In this document: positions 27,211 through 36,027 of the stretch, one piece after another
Numbering within the stretch: the first letter of the stretch is position 1
How the letters are laid out: every line of letters starts with the position of its first letter
NCBI RefSeq assembly: GCF_028561275.1
Contig: NZ_JAQQTF010000007.1
Coordinates: 124,001 to 188,000, forward strand
DNA from: Aureisphaera galaxeae
GTDB taxonomy: Bacteria; Bacteroidota; Bacteroidia; Flavobacteriales; Flavobacteriaceae
Length of the DNA stretch: 64,000 bases
Reading direction: 5' to 3'
The notes under the pieces: model-generated
Seen by the model: only the letters and a program-made list of their open reading frames with translations
What the model was told of the DNA's origin: nothing
Databases searched by the model: none
Made by a program: the position numbers and the translations under genes

Positions 27211-27639
27211 CTATTGGCCGTTAAGGGCTTTTAGGGCTCGATTATAATAATTTTCTACTGTCAACGAATCCTTATCTATGTAGACTTTGAAGGTTTCGCC
27301 TCCCTTCTTAAATACTTTTATATAAGAGGCATAAGTAATGCTCATGGCCTTATTATGTAACTTGATACTGTCAATTTCATTGAGTAAGGCATGTTCCTTA
27401 AAATTGTCCGGCTCATGGCCTCCTAAAAAATAGGCAGCCATTCTTTTATCAGATAAAAAATTCCCCCCTTTCTTTAAGGTTAATTGGCTATCAAACCAAA
27501 TTAGCTCTTCACCTTTTTCAAGTAAATCCAGATCCTTTAGATAGGATAAATCTGATTCATCCAAATTGCTTTGGTTGTCAAAGTTACAGCTTGATAATGA
27601 CAAGCAGGCCAAAACGAATATTTTTATAACAAGTTTCAT
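27211..27639 (-). CDS. Hypothetical lipoprotein in the Rhs 3' cassette region
   Basis: 142 residues from ATG 27639 (MKLVIKIFVLACLSLSSC, lipobox Cys18). The frame extends to 27672, but those 11 codons precede the signal. The mature protein is acidic with no membrane segment and no recognised domain. A+T-rich like its neighbours. Its position after the displaced cassette of the Rhs locus and before a terminator repeat suggests an immunity-like or accessory protein; this is inference. Confidence 0.65.
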   Translation of the reverse strand: MKLVIKIFVLACLSLSSCNFDNQSNLDESDLSYLKDLDLLEKGEELIWFDSQLTLKKGGNFLSDKRMAAYFLGGHEPDNFKEHALLNEIDSIKLHNKAMSITYASYIKVFKKGGETFKVYIDKDSLTVENYYNRALKALNGQ

Positions 27640-27641
27640 AT

Positions 27642-27738
27642 CTATTTCTGTATTTTTTATTCCTAGATGCATTGACTCTCATTTTGCCATCCCCTCCTGC
27701 TGGCACCCGAACACTTTGACAAGCTAAGCGCAAGTCCA
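27642..27738. other. Short GC-richer intergenic stretch within the A+T-rich cassette
   Basis: Visibly richer in G+C than either flank (for example GACAAGCTAAGCGCAAG at about 27718-27734). On the minus strand it opens a frame at ATG 27739 which overlaps the restored stop of the membrane protein (TAATG), but the encoded peptide overlaps the lipoprotein signal in another frame and looks unlike a protein. It resembles dispersed intergenic repeats known in Bacteroidota; only a genome search could tell. Confidence 0.3.
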
Positions 27739-27885
27739 TTAATCCCAAAAAAGAGCTCTTATCTTCGGAGCAACATATAAAAAAGAAATAATTGTTACAG
27801 TTGTATAAGATATGCCTAGAACATAACTAAGTACTTTCTTTTTATCCTTGTTTTGTTCAAAAAATTCAATAAGATTACTTTTTTT
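27739..27885 (-). other. Out-of-frame continuation of the membrane protein beyond an A7 run
   Basis: After the A7 run at 27879-27885 (minus-strand A AAA AAA G) the -1 frame stays open to a TAA at 27741-27739. It encodes SNLIEFFEQNKDKKK followed by a hydrophobic helix (VLSYVLGISYTTVTIISFL) and YVAPKIRALFWD. This is a better membrane-protein end than the in-frame tail. Shifting at the run would give 132 residues. Either one base was lost in the run, it is a programmed -1 shift, or there is a sequencing error. Confidence 0.55.
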
Positions 27886-28136
27886 ATAAGTATAAAACTA
27901 ACTATAAGTGGAATTATCATGCTTATCATTACTGTAATTGTAATGCTGGATTCACTTATATACTTCTTCAAAGAATCAAAATAGCTTAGCAGTATTAAGG
28001 AACATATTGTAACAATATTTAGAAACAATTCTGAGGCAAAGATTAACCTGCTACTAAAAATAGTATCCTCATCACTTCCCCTAAATATTTTGTTGAAGAA
28101 GAACTTATACATAAAGATTAGATTGATTATATACAT
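27816..28136 (-). CDS. Membrane protein of displaced Rhs cassette, probably frameshifted
   Basis: 106 residues as read; two clear hydrophobic segments (about 31-52 and 66-87). The in-frame C-terminus (VILLNFLNKTRIKRKYLVMF) is replaced by a more plausible membrane end if the frame shifts -1 at the A7 run (27879-27885). The ATG at 28136 overlaps the stop of an upstream coding fragment (TAATG), the arrangement expected of a toxin tail and its immunity gene. Strongly A+T-rich. No family recognised; an immunity role is inferred from position. Confidence 0.55.
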   Translation of the reverse strand: MYIINLIFMYKFFFNKIFRGSDEDTIFSSRLIFASELFLNIVTICSLILLSYFDSLKKYISESSITITVMISMIIPLIVSFILIKKVILLNFLNKTRIKRKYLVMF

Positions 28137-28273
28137 TAGTTCCTTTTTACTTTATTGTGAACGAGTACTCGATGTGCAAAAAAGTTGTTTTTGTTAGCAA
28201 CTTCAGATAAATTATAAGTTTTCTTAGCTTCTTTGTTCTCTAACAACTTAATTTTAAACTTTCCTTTGTAAAA
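28136..28273 (-). pseudogene. Truncated coding fragment, likely toxin C-terminal tip
   Basis: An open frame with no ATG runs from the end of the terminator repeat to a TAA at 28138-28136. It encodes 45 residues beginning FYKGKFKIKLLENKEAKK and ending FFAHRVLVHNKVKRN. The stop overlaps the start of the following membrane protein by one base, so it was once a translated gene. Upstream the frame meets a TAA inside the repeat. Best explained as the 3' remnant of an older Rhs toxin domain whose 5' part was replaced. Confidence 0.5.
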
Positions 28274-28274
28274 C

Positions 28275-28342
28275 AAAAAACCACGACCCTCGGTTGGGGG
28301 TCGTGGTGGTTATATAAAGATAGTGATTTTGTTTAAATCCAC
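28275..28342 (-). repeat. 68-bp terminator repeat, copy 2
   Basis: Second copy of the element at 27087-27154, with three differences seen. The hairpin CCACGACCC / GGGTCGTGG spans 28281-28306, with a T run after it on the minus strand. It closes the active Rhs transcript, 38 bases after the candidate immunity gene. Confidence 0.9.
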
Positions 28343-28380
28343 TTATCCGCGCTAACTCATGAGTCAGCATGGCGTTTGTT

Positions 28381-28770
28381 CTAAACTATCTTATTGCCAT
28401 TGTTTTTTTTATTTGATTTGGGAAGGAATAGGAAAGTGAAAAACAAAAAAAGTTGTAATAAAATAATCAAATACAAATCTAAATTGGCACCATGAAAAAA
28501 GAGCTCGACGACAAAATACGAACAAAGAAAAGCTATGTTCGACAACAGTAGTATAACAACTGTTATTAAAAGTTTTGATATCTTAATTTTACTTTCAATT
28601 TTATTACGGTTCATATAAGCATATATCGTTGCTATTGTCAAAAAACTGTAAAAAAATGAAGAAATAATAAAAACAGGTTTTATTTGATAAAAATCAAAAC
28701 TTACGATTATCAATAAATATGCTAATCCAAGAAAAATAAAACTAGTTATAAAGCGCCTATGGAAATTCAT
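28381..28770 (-). CDS. Small membrane protein, candidate Rhs immunity protein
   Basis: 129 residues with four predicted membrane helices (about 7-24, 31-51, 67-88, 98-115) and a polar, Asn/Lys-rich end. No family recognised. Starts 9 bases after the Rhs stop on the same strand and is followed by the terminator repeat. A small A+T-rich gene directly behind an Rhs C-terminal domain is the usual place for the cognate immunity gene. A membrane immunity protein would suit a toxin acting at the membrane or in the periplasm. Function inferred from position only. Confidence 0.65.
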   Translation of the reverse strand: MNFHRRFITSFIFLGLAYLLIIVSFDFYQIKPVFIISSFFYSFLTIATIYAYMNRNKIESKIKISKLLITVVILLLSNIAFLCSYFVVELFFHGANLDLYLIILLQLFLFFTFLFLPKSNKKNNGNKIV

Positions 28771-28779
28771 AATTTAAAT

Positions 28780-31700
28780 TTAATAATTAAAGTACAGCTC
28801 ATTGTAATGTTTATATTCTATTTTTGGAAAATACCCTTCCTCTCTTAGGGAATCAACATTTTCATCATGAAGCTCCATTTTTTTCATAATATCTAGACGG
28901 CCTTTGGCGTATCCTACAATTGCACCAACTACAATACTCCAAGGAGTAAGGCTCTTGTTCCCGTTTAAGTAAAGGGTTTTAGTAGCTTTAGCTGGAGCTC
29001 CAAGACCAAGAGCCCCTTTCATAGCCTCAACTAAGGGTTTAGAGGATTTTTCATATGGTGCTCCTCTATGGGAATAAGCCTTTAACAATTTATATTTATA
29101 CTCTATATCATCCGTTAGGTCTAAGTCTTTTAATTCTTCTAACGCCTCCTTTACGCGTTTTTCGTATTCCTCCTGACTTTCAATTACAATCCAATTATCT
29201 ATAAATAGCATATAACTCACATTGTTAACAACTATAATCTCTCCATTTTTGAAAAGAGTGGGATTTGGACAATCATCGCAGTCTTTACCTGCATTGAGAC
29301 CGGAAGCATTAATCCCTGTATTAGAAGCATCATCTTTCGAATTATTATTATTGGAACTATTATTTGCGGAATTATTTTCCTCTTCTTCTCCTTCTTCCTC
29401 CTTTTTCTTTTTCTCGGCGTCTATAGGATTAATTGTATTTGCTGCCGTTGCTCCACGCCCTGAATGCTGCATGGCAGCATTTGCCAAACCGGCATTGGCA
29501 CCAGAGGGGTCTGCCCAATAGATCGGATTGTTATCAAACGCATTGTAAGGCGAATAATCGAAATGGATTACGGGATCAATACTGGTCCATCTTCCTATTG
29601 TAGGATCGTATTGTCGCACTTCCATTTCATAAAGGTTGAGGCTCAAGTCCTCATTGAGCTCTATCCCATTGTATTTCCATCGTTGAGCCAAACTGTTACC
29701 TCCGGAAATGGTGGTATTATATCCTTTCTGTTTCAAGCCAAACGGATAGTAATGGGATTCCTCAATGATTTCGGAGTTTGAAACAGAACCGTTTAGGTCA
29801 CCATCAGCATAGGATAACCGAACATTCCCCAAATGGTCTTTGTACTGGAACACGTATTGGTAACCGCTCTGGGTAGTCTGACCACCCTTGGAACCCTTTA
29901 CGCTCTCGGAGGTTCCCGATACGGGCTTCGTGTACCCTTCTGGATGGCTGAAAAACTGTAGTTCATCGTCCAGATAGATATAGCCATTGGCGTACTTGGT
30001 GGTATGCGAAGTTCCGTTCTCGGTCAAAGTCTTCTTCAATTTGGTACCCACGGCATCGTACACATACGTAATCGTTCCCGTTTGGCTGCCGTTCGCATTG
30101 ACTGTTTCCGGCAGGTTGAAGTGATTGTAGTCTATGTTTGTGATATCCTTGTTCAGGTCCGTGATCAGGTTCCCGTTATCGTCATAGATATAGTCATTCC
30201 CCATATTGGTCCCGTCCTTAAACCCTTCTGTGATCAGGGCCGGGGTCTGACTATTGTCGTCCACTTTCATGAGCTGGTTGCCATTGTAGGTATAGGTCAA
30301 AGCATCCCAGACACCGGTCACCGTGCCATCATTATTGGCGCCAGAGCGGTTCAACTGTAAAATGTTCCCGTTCAGATCGTAATCCAGTCCCGACAGGCCA
30401 TATGTGTCCGTGGTTAAGAGCAGACTCCCCTTGCGGCTGTAGGCATTCGTCAGGCGATTGAGTGCATCGTAGGTGTACCCATAGGTGCGCTTCTGACTAT
30501 CGCTGTTCTTGGTGCGCCATATCGTTTGGGAAATGTTCCCGTTAAAGAGTGGTTCCACCCCAACGGCTCCTACATTACCCTCTATGGCCTCGTTGTAGTT
30601 GATACGGAAACTAAACAGATCCAGTTGCTGGTAGGGCGCATCCACATCATTGATGCCCAATAACCAACCCCGTACGTTATAGCTGTAATCCACTTCCTGT
30701 AACACCTTGTCTATGGTATGCCCGAAGAGGGTAAAGTCCTCGACTTCGGCATTGGTGTTATAAAGCCCCACCTTCCCGACGAGGTCTACGGTGCTGGTAA
30801 GGCTGTACGTATAGAAGGGTGAGGCTCCGTTCCTACGGAACTCGATTATGCTGTCTACGCGCTCCACAGAGAAGCTATCCCCGGCATTGAAGGTTTCGTA
30901 CACCCCCACAACGGCATTGTTAACGATCACCTTTACATCGCGGTTGCCGTCCCCATTGCTATCCTGAGGGTTGAGTTCCAGGCCGTAGTTGTAGGCATCC
31001 CAACCGTTGGCACCCAACACCAAGGTGTTGCGAAGGCCAAAACGAAAGGCCTTGTCGGTTTGTGACACGGTAAGGCTCACTCCACCATCAGCAGTAATCT
31101 TCCCCTTGGTCTTGGCACCGGAGGTCCAGTCGCCCCCGCCATCGTTGCGCGTAATGGTGCCATCGAAGGTGACATCGGCCTTTTCTATACCTGTGTACCC
31201 ATCGATGAAAGTCTCACCACCCACATCCTTTTTGTGCAACTGGCCTAGGTCATCGTAGTAGTTTTTGGCAATGAGCTGAACGGGCTCGGAGTCGATCTGT
31301 TGCTCATGGGTGATCAACCTTCCGGCATGGTCATAGACAAAATAGTCCAGTGTAAGGACACTGTTGGAAGAGATTCCTGCCACTTCATGGTGGGTTCGTG
31401 CTTCTATGGGCTTGCCCGTAAAGTCCAAGAGGCTCTCTATCTTATCCTTAGTGGATAGGTAGTCGTTCTCGGTGTTCACATAGACAGGCCTTGCCTTATC
31501 GTCATAACCAGTTACTGTGGTGATCCAGAACTGGCTGGGCGTTGGCTGGTCCAAACCATCCAACACGCGAACCTTGCTCACCGTAGGCAATCCCTGTGCG
31601 GCAGAGGTAATACTCGTTCCATAAATGTTCTGCACAGGTGGCGCCCCAAGGGAGCCCGTATCCACATAAGTATCGTAATAATTCACGGTGTGCACCTCGA

Positions 31701-32946
31701 TATCGTTTTGTGGAAAAGCTTGGTTACTATAGTACAAAGGCGTACCATTGATGGTAGTTGTTCCCGTTTGTCGGTTCTCGAACAGGGGCGAAGTTGCAAG
31801 CGCATTTTTGGCACTGGATTCGGTCCAACCTTTTAGAATACCCGTATAGGCCACACGGCTCAAGATATCGTATTTGGTAAAGAGCCATTCGTTGCTTTTC
31901 AACTGCTCGGCATCCTGCGTAAGCACGGGACGGTCCAGTTTGTCATAGAGGATGGTCTCCTTTCCTTTTCCAGGGATCTTCTTTTCGAAGATACGCCCAC
32001 GATAGTCGTATTTGTATTGGTAGCCCAAATCATCTAGGATGTCACCAGAGTTGGTAGCAAGGGCACCGCCCACAATGATCTGGTCCGATGCTTCTGGCGA
32101 TAGTACATAGGTAAGGTTTCCATCGTCATCGTAGACATAATAGGTATCCAAGGTCTCACTACCATTAAAGGTACGCTTCAACACTGTTTGCCCTCGTTTG
32201 TTAGTGAAATCCTGTACGGTATGGTCGTTCCCACTAGTGGCTGTCCAGTTCTCGTCCTTGGTTACGTTTCTATAGAGTTCATTGGTCGGGTAATACCCTT
32301 CATAAGCCAAAGAAGGATCTGTGTAATCCGTACCTTGATTTCCGAAGGTAACCGTAAAATGGTATACCTCATTGGCACTGTTGGTCTCATACCCAAACTT
32401 GATAGTATGGTCGCTATAATCGGCATGCCAATCATAGCCCGGTGCGCCCTGTTCCAATACCCTGCTCAAGGGCGAGGCTTCCAACAGCTGTTCGCTGTAG
32501 GGGTTGTCATAATCGGGCTGTGCCCCGCCACCCTGATAGAAGTCCTCGGGGAACTTGGCCTTGTAAAAGACCTGTAGGTCGTTGGGAATGCTGGCCCCTG
32601 TTGGGGTATGGAATTCCCCTGCCTCGTTGCCACTGGTCAATGTCACGGGTAATGGAAGATAATCGATCGGTTTACGTCCAATACCGTCATAGAGCACTGG
32701 TATTACAAGGTTTTCCCTGTTGCCCCCCGCACGCTGTGCGACGGTTTGTACAACGCGGCCCAATCCGTCATAATAGGTGACAGTCTCCAACATGTCGTCC
32801 AGTGGTATGTTTCCGTTCAGTATTTCTGTCCACGTGTATTCCTTCTGGTAGGCTGTGGAGGTTGTATAGTTTTCGGTTTCGGTCTGTCCTTTCACCAAGA
32901 AAGGAAAAGCCAATATCGCGATGATAATAAATGCTACTTTTTTCAT
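28780..32946 (-). CDS. Rhs/YD-repeat protein with DUF6443 N-terminus and unique C-terminal domain
   Basis: 1388 residues. Signal peptide (to VKGQ, about 21); DUF6443-type N-terminus with YYDGLGRVVQTVAQ; many YD repeats (YDALNRLTNAY, YDDNGNLITDLN, YDYRGRIFEKK); then the Rhs core end LNLYEMEVRQYDPTIGRWTSIDP and NPIYWADPSG at about 1146-1149. The remaining 240 residues differ from the core: a low-complexity charged/Asn linker (about 1175-1210), a CDDC pair (about 1223-1226), and a variable domain with a hydrophobic segment (SIVVGAIVGYA) and an aromatic tail. This is the layout of a polymorphic toxin in a YD-repeat shell. The toxin activity is not recognisable. Confidence 0.85.
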   Translation of the reverse strand: MKKVAFIIIAILAFPFLVKGQTETENYTTSTAYQKEYTWTEILNGNIPLDDMLETVTYYDGLGRVVQTVAQRAGGNRENLVIPVLYDGIGRKPIDYLPLPVTLTSGNEAGEFHTPTGASIPNDLQVFYKAKFPEDFYQGGGAQPDYDNPYSEQLLEASPLSRVLEQGAPGYDWHADYSDHTIKFGYETNSANEVYHFTVTFGNQGTDYTDPSLAYEGYYPTNELYRNVTKDENWTATSGNDHTVQDFTNKRGQTVLKRTFNGSETLDTYYVYDDDGNLTYVLSPEASDQIIVGGALATNSGDILDDLGYQYKYDYRGRIFEKKIPGKGKETILYDKLDRPVLTQDAEQLKSNEWLFTKYDILSRVAYTGILKGWTESSAKNALATSPLFENRQTGTTTINGTPLYYSNQAFPQNDIEVHTVNYYDTYVDTGSLGAPPVQNIYGTSITSAAQGLPTVSKVRVLDGLDQPTPSQFWITTVTGYDDKARPVYVNTENDYLSTKDKIESLLDFTGKPIEARTHHEVAGISSNSVLTLDYFVYDHAGRLITHEQQIDSEPVQLIAKNYYDDLGQLHKKDVGGETFIDGYTGIEKADVTFDGTITRNDGGGDWTSGAKTKGKITADGGVSLTVSQTDKAFRFGLRNTLVLGANGWDAYNYGLELNPQDSNGDGNRDVKVIVNNAVVGVYETFNAGDSFSVERVDSIIEFRRNGASPFYTYSLTSTVDLVGKVGLYNTNAEVEDFTLFGHTIDKVLQEVDYSYNVRGWLLGINDVDAPYQQLDLFSFRINYNEAIEGNVGAVGVEPLFNGNISQTIWRTKNSDSQKRTYGYTYDALNRLTNAYSRKGSLLLTTDTYGLSGLDYDLNGNILQLNRSGANNDGTVTGVWDALTYTYNGNQLMKVDDNSQTPALITEGFKDGTNMGNDYIYDDNGNLITDLNKDITNIDYNHFNLPETVNANGSQTGTITYVYDAVGTKLKKTLTENGTSHTTKYANGYIYLDDELQFFSHPEGYTKPVSGTSESVKGSKGGQTTQSGYQYVFQYKDHLGNVRLSYADGDLNGSVSNSEIIEESHYYPFGLKQKGYNTTISGGNSLAQRWKYNGIELNEDLSLNLYEMEVRQYDPTIGRWTSIDPVIHFDYSPYNAFDNNPIYWADPSGANAGLANAAMQHSGRGATAANTINPIDAEKKKKEEEGEEEENNSANNSSNNNNSKDDASNTGINASGLNAGKDCDDCPNPTLFKNGEIIVVNNVSYMLFIDNWIVIESQEEYEKRVKEALEELKDLDLTDDIEYKYKLLKAYSHRGAPYEKSSKPLVEAMKGALGLGAPAKATKTLYLNGNKSLTPWSIVVGAIVGYAKGRLDIMKKMELHDENVDSLREEGYFPKIEYKHYNELYFNY

Positions 32947-32961
32947 GTTTCCTCAGTGTTT

Positions 32962-35900
32962 TTAGTTATTGATCCTGTAATTGTATTCGTTGTTGCTAAG
33001 CACATGACCATCTTGGTCCTCAACATGCTGCAAACGGTTCTCATCGTCATAGAAAAAATGACTCTGGTAGCCCCGTGGATCGGTAATTGTGCTTACCATC
33101 ATCTGTTCATTATAGACAAAGGTGGTCACCATACTCTCTGGTAGTGCTTGGCGGAGTTCGTCGATCTCACCAGCGATGAAACTGCTGGAAACACTGTTGT
33201 TCACCCCAGTCAAGTCGAAACCACTAATAAGTGACATTTGGTTATAGGTCGCATTCTCGATCTTGGCCACGGGCAAGCGGAAATCGTAACCCCAGATATA
33301 GACGGTAGGCGTACCATTTGCCTTTTTCATTTGTACGGGGTTGCCTTCACTGTCATAGGCCTCGAACTGAACCCTAGTCTCAGGAGCATCTCCTCGACGT
33401 GATACCTGTATGGATTGGGGAAGAATAAGTCCACCTGAATCCTGTAAAAGGGTTTTTTGGGTAGCTATCAGTTCGTCCTGTCCACCTTCACGCAAATAAG
33501 TTTCTGTTTGCAGCGGAGCAGAAATCCGGTTGTCTGCAATAAGATTGCTGGTATAAGGATCCCCGGGAAGATCTTCTGGGTACTTGTATTTGGCGACCAA
33601 AGTTTCATTGTTGTCACTGGTCGTACTTTCAGACTCGCTAGGCAAATAGAAGTTAGTACTATCGTAAACGGTTGTGGATGCCGTGGTCACAGGATTCCCG
33701 TTCAAATGGTGGGTACTTGTGCCTTTGGTCTTTTTGCTGTACTGTAATTTGTGATTCAACACGATTGGCTTAATCCTTGCATAGCGTTCCACATTGATAC
33801 AACCAATATTGTTGCCAGCGACACATTGGGTAGGAGAAGGAACGGGGCCGGCAATACTATAATCTCCGTCGATATAGTATACTGTGATATCTATCCCATC
33901 ATTTCCAGGATCGGACATAACTGGGAACTTCAATTGTTGATTCCCATCATCTCCCGTCGTTAACGATTTGTAATACACTTCATCATAGAAAGAAGTGTCT
34001 GTATCCAGCTCGTTTTCAGATTTAGAAAGAAGATTGTTTGCTTGATTGTACGCATATTGTTCCTTTAACTGTCCTTGGGATACATGGGTAAAATACTCGG
34101 AAGGGAAGGGCGATCCCTGTTGGGTTCGTATTCCCAAAGGTGCACTCCCGCTGTCATTATTGTAGAATACATGCTCCGTACGTCCCGTCTCGGCATTGCC
34201 ACTTACTACGTTGATATCACGTTCTACCACCTTGCTGTAGGTGATGTAGGGCTGGTCGCCCATCACCCCTTTGGCGGACCTGAAGTATTGGGTGCCCAGA
34301 GTTGGGGTGTTATTGTGAAAGTACCGGTGTGGTTTAGAATATGCGAGATCCGGCAATACCCAAGCATCCAAGTGCTGATTTTGGTATTCGAACTCCTTTT
34401 TCGTCTCTATCGCCCCAGTATCAGAATAATTGGCGATGGAAGCCACACGGATGCCATTGGCTTCTGTATTCCCGTTAAGATGCTCTTCATAGTTGAATTC
34501 TGAATATCCTCCCGTTGGGTAGTGCATCTGGGTAAGGATTCCAATCTTGGCGTCGTTAAAGCTAAAACTTCGGTCCCCTCCGCCAGGATTGGGAACTGCG
34601 GGCTGTCCATTTTCGGGTGCTGGAAAAAGATCCTGTCCATCTGCTTGTCCATTATAACATCCAAAAATGTCCTGAGCCTTAGAATCCCTAGCTGGCATAA
34701 GCGTTGGGCTTTGGTATAGAAAGGAGTACTCCTTTTCGTAGTCGTAGGTGGGGCTTGCGGAACCTTTTCCACCGATCTCGATCTTATCCAGCTTCAATCT
34801 TTTGTTGTATTGTCCCGTTCCAGTCCCAAAATAGGTCTGATGAAATTTAAATGTGTTCATCACACTACCATCCAAGGGGCTTTTTATGGTGATTTTCTCA
34901 ATCTTGTTATCTACATCGGTGAGATCCACACGCGATCCTAATGTGATATCGATAATCGTCTGGCCATTATGGATAACAGATTTTAGCGCCAGCTGATCAA
35001 TTTTGTAGGAAGTGCCTGCATCGGCAGTACGACTGCTCCATTGTTGTGTGTCTTGGTTCCAGGTATCGATACGCTGGGTTTCCCAAGTATAAACGGGTTG
35101 TTGCCAAAGCCCTAATGTCTGGTAAGCAAATTCGTAAACATCCTTCCCGTTGGCCGAAACGATCTTAGTCAACAACCAAGAAGAGATATAGTCCATAGTT
35201 GTTGGTCCTGAAGGCACTCCGCTCGGATGAGAAGTATCCAATCCATTGAACATATGGGTAGTCTCATGTTCTTCAAAATAATAGGTGTTCCCCGACCCAT
35301 CAATGATTTCCCAATCTGTAGAGGAACCGGGTGTTGAAGCTGGACTATCCGATTGTACAAATTTCAGTTTTGGGTCGTTCATTGCGATAGGAACAATGGA
35401 GTTGCTGTTCATATCGTAATTCATCAACACCTTATCGCCTAACCCTGGAGCACTTATACTATGGCTGTCTAACGCGAGGTCATAGACATTGGTCTGCACG
35501 CGGTCCAAAAACTGGAAGTATTCATTAGCTTCGGCCACATCGGCAAAAGTATTGCTGGTGCTAGGCGTTGTTGAAGTGCTCACGGATTTATCTACGAATC
35601 TCTCATATTTGTCCTGTAATGGGCCGCTTTTGTAAAGCGTTTCATAGATGCCTCCGGTTCCTTGGGTCACGTTAATATAATTGTCTGCCAACCCATTTAC
35701 GTTACGTGTAATACGTCCGCCCAAGTTAAGATTCCATCCCATTCCTACCCCGGAAGCGATACTCTCTACCTTTCTGGCATGGATGTCATAAGTCAATGAA
35801 ATGGGTAAGTCCATTTCCAGCCCTTTAAAGGTGTACAATGGAACAGAAATGTTGGGTGTACCGGTCCTAAGATTGACTGGGATGCTCCCGTAATTCCCAA

Positions 35901-36027
35901 ATGCTTGGGCCTCTGGTGAATTTGGGGTTTGGATCATTTTACCGAGTTCTCCCTCGGCATTGAATTCCTCCTGCGCATAGGAGATCGTGCCTATAAGACA
36001 TAGACACGCAACAAGAAATTGTTTCAT
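32962..36027 (-). CDS. Large secreted YD-repeat-associated protein, partner of the Rhs gene
   Basis: 1021 residues. Signal peptide (to SYAQ, 18-19), then the conserved N-terminus of this flavobacterial family (LRTGTPNISVPLYTFKG, ISLTYDIHARKVESIASG, GMGWNLNLGGRITRNVNG), and at the C-terminus YD-repeat-like segments (VYIWGYDFRLPVAKI, TDPRGYQSHFFYDDENR). It ends where the Rhs gene begins (15-base gap), so the two are one operon. Together they probably build the shell or delivery part; the first gene lacks a toxin-like tail. The exact mechanism of export in Bacteroidota Rhs pairs is not established. Confidence 0.8.
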   Translation of the reverse strand: MKQFLVACLCLIGTISYAQEEFNAEGELGKMIQTPNSPEAQAFGNYGSIPVNLRTGTPNISVPLYTFKGLEMDLPISLTYDIHARKVESIASGVGMGWNLNLGGRITRNVNGLADNYINVTQGTGGIYETLYKSGPLQDKYERFVDKSVSTSTTPSTSNTFADVAEANEYFQFLDRVQTNVYDLALDSHSISAPGLGDKVLMNYDMNSNSIVPIAMNDPKLKFVQSDSPASTPGSSTDWEIIDGSGNTYYFEEHETTHMFNGLDTSHPSGVPSGPTTMDYISSWLLTKIVSANGKDVYEFAYQTLGLWQQPVYTWETQRIDTWNQDTQQWSSRTADAGTSYKIDQLALKSVIHNGQTIIDITLGSRVDLTDVDNKIEKITIKSPLDGSVMNTFKFHQTYFGTGTGQYNKRLKLDKIEIGGKGSASPTYDYEKEYSFLYQSPTLMPARDSKAQDIFGCYNGQADGQDLFPAPENGQPAVPNPGGGDRSFSFNDAKIGILTQMHYPTGGYSEFNYEEHLNGNTEANGIRVASIANYSDTGAIETKKEFEYQNQHLDAWVLPDLAYSKPHRYFHNNTPTLGTQYFRSAKGVMGDQPYITYSKVVERDINVVSGNAETGRTEHVFYNNDSGSAPLGIRTQQGSPFPSEYFTHVSQGQLKEQYAYNQANNLLSKSENELDTDTSFYDEVYYKSLTTGDDGNQQLKFPVMSDPGNDGIDITVYYIDGDYSIAGPVPSPTQCVAGNNIGCINVERYARIKPIVLNHKLQYSKKTKGTSTHHLNGNPVTTASTTVYDSTNFYLPSESESTTSDNNETLVAKYKYPEDLPGDPYTSNLIADNRISAPLQTETYLREGGQDELIATQKTLLQDSGGLILPQSIQVSRRGDAPETRVQFEAYDSEGNPVQMKKANGTPTVYIWGYDFRLPVAKIENATYNQMSLISGFDLTGVNNSVSSSFIAGEIDELRQALPESMVTTFVYNEQMMVSTITDPRGYQSHFFYDDENRLQHVEDQDGHVLSNNEYNYRINN

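Noticed and set aside
27642-27738. An extra short gene starting at 27739 after the membrane protein
   Set aside because: It overlaps the lipoprotein signal sequence in another frame and its translation looks like repeat DNA rather than protein.
30004-30360. Long plus-strand frames opposite the Rhs genes (also at 32188-32780, 33457-33747 and 34075-34503)
   Set aside because: They are antisense to firmly identified YD-repeat coding sequence and have no features of their own.
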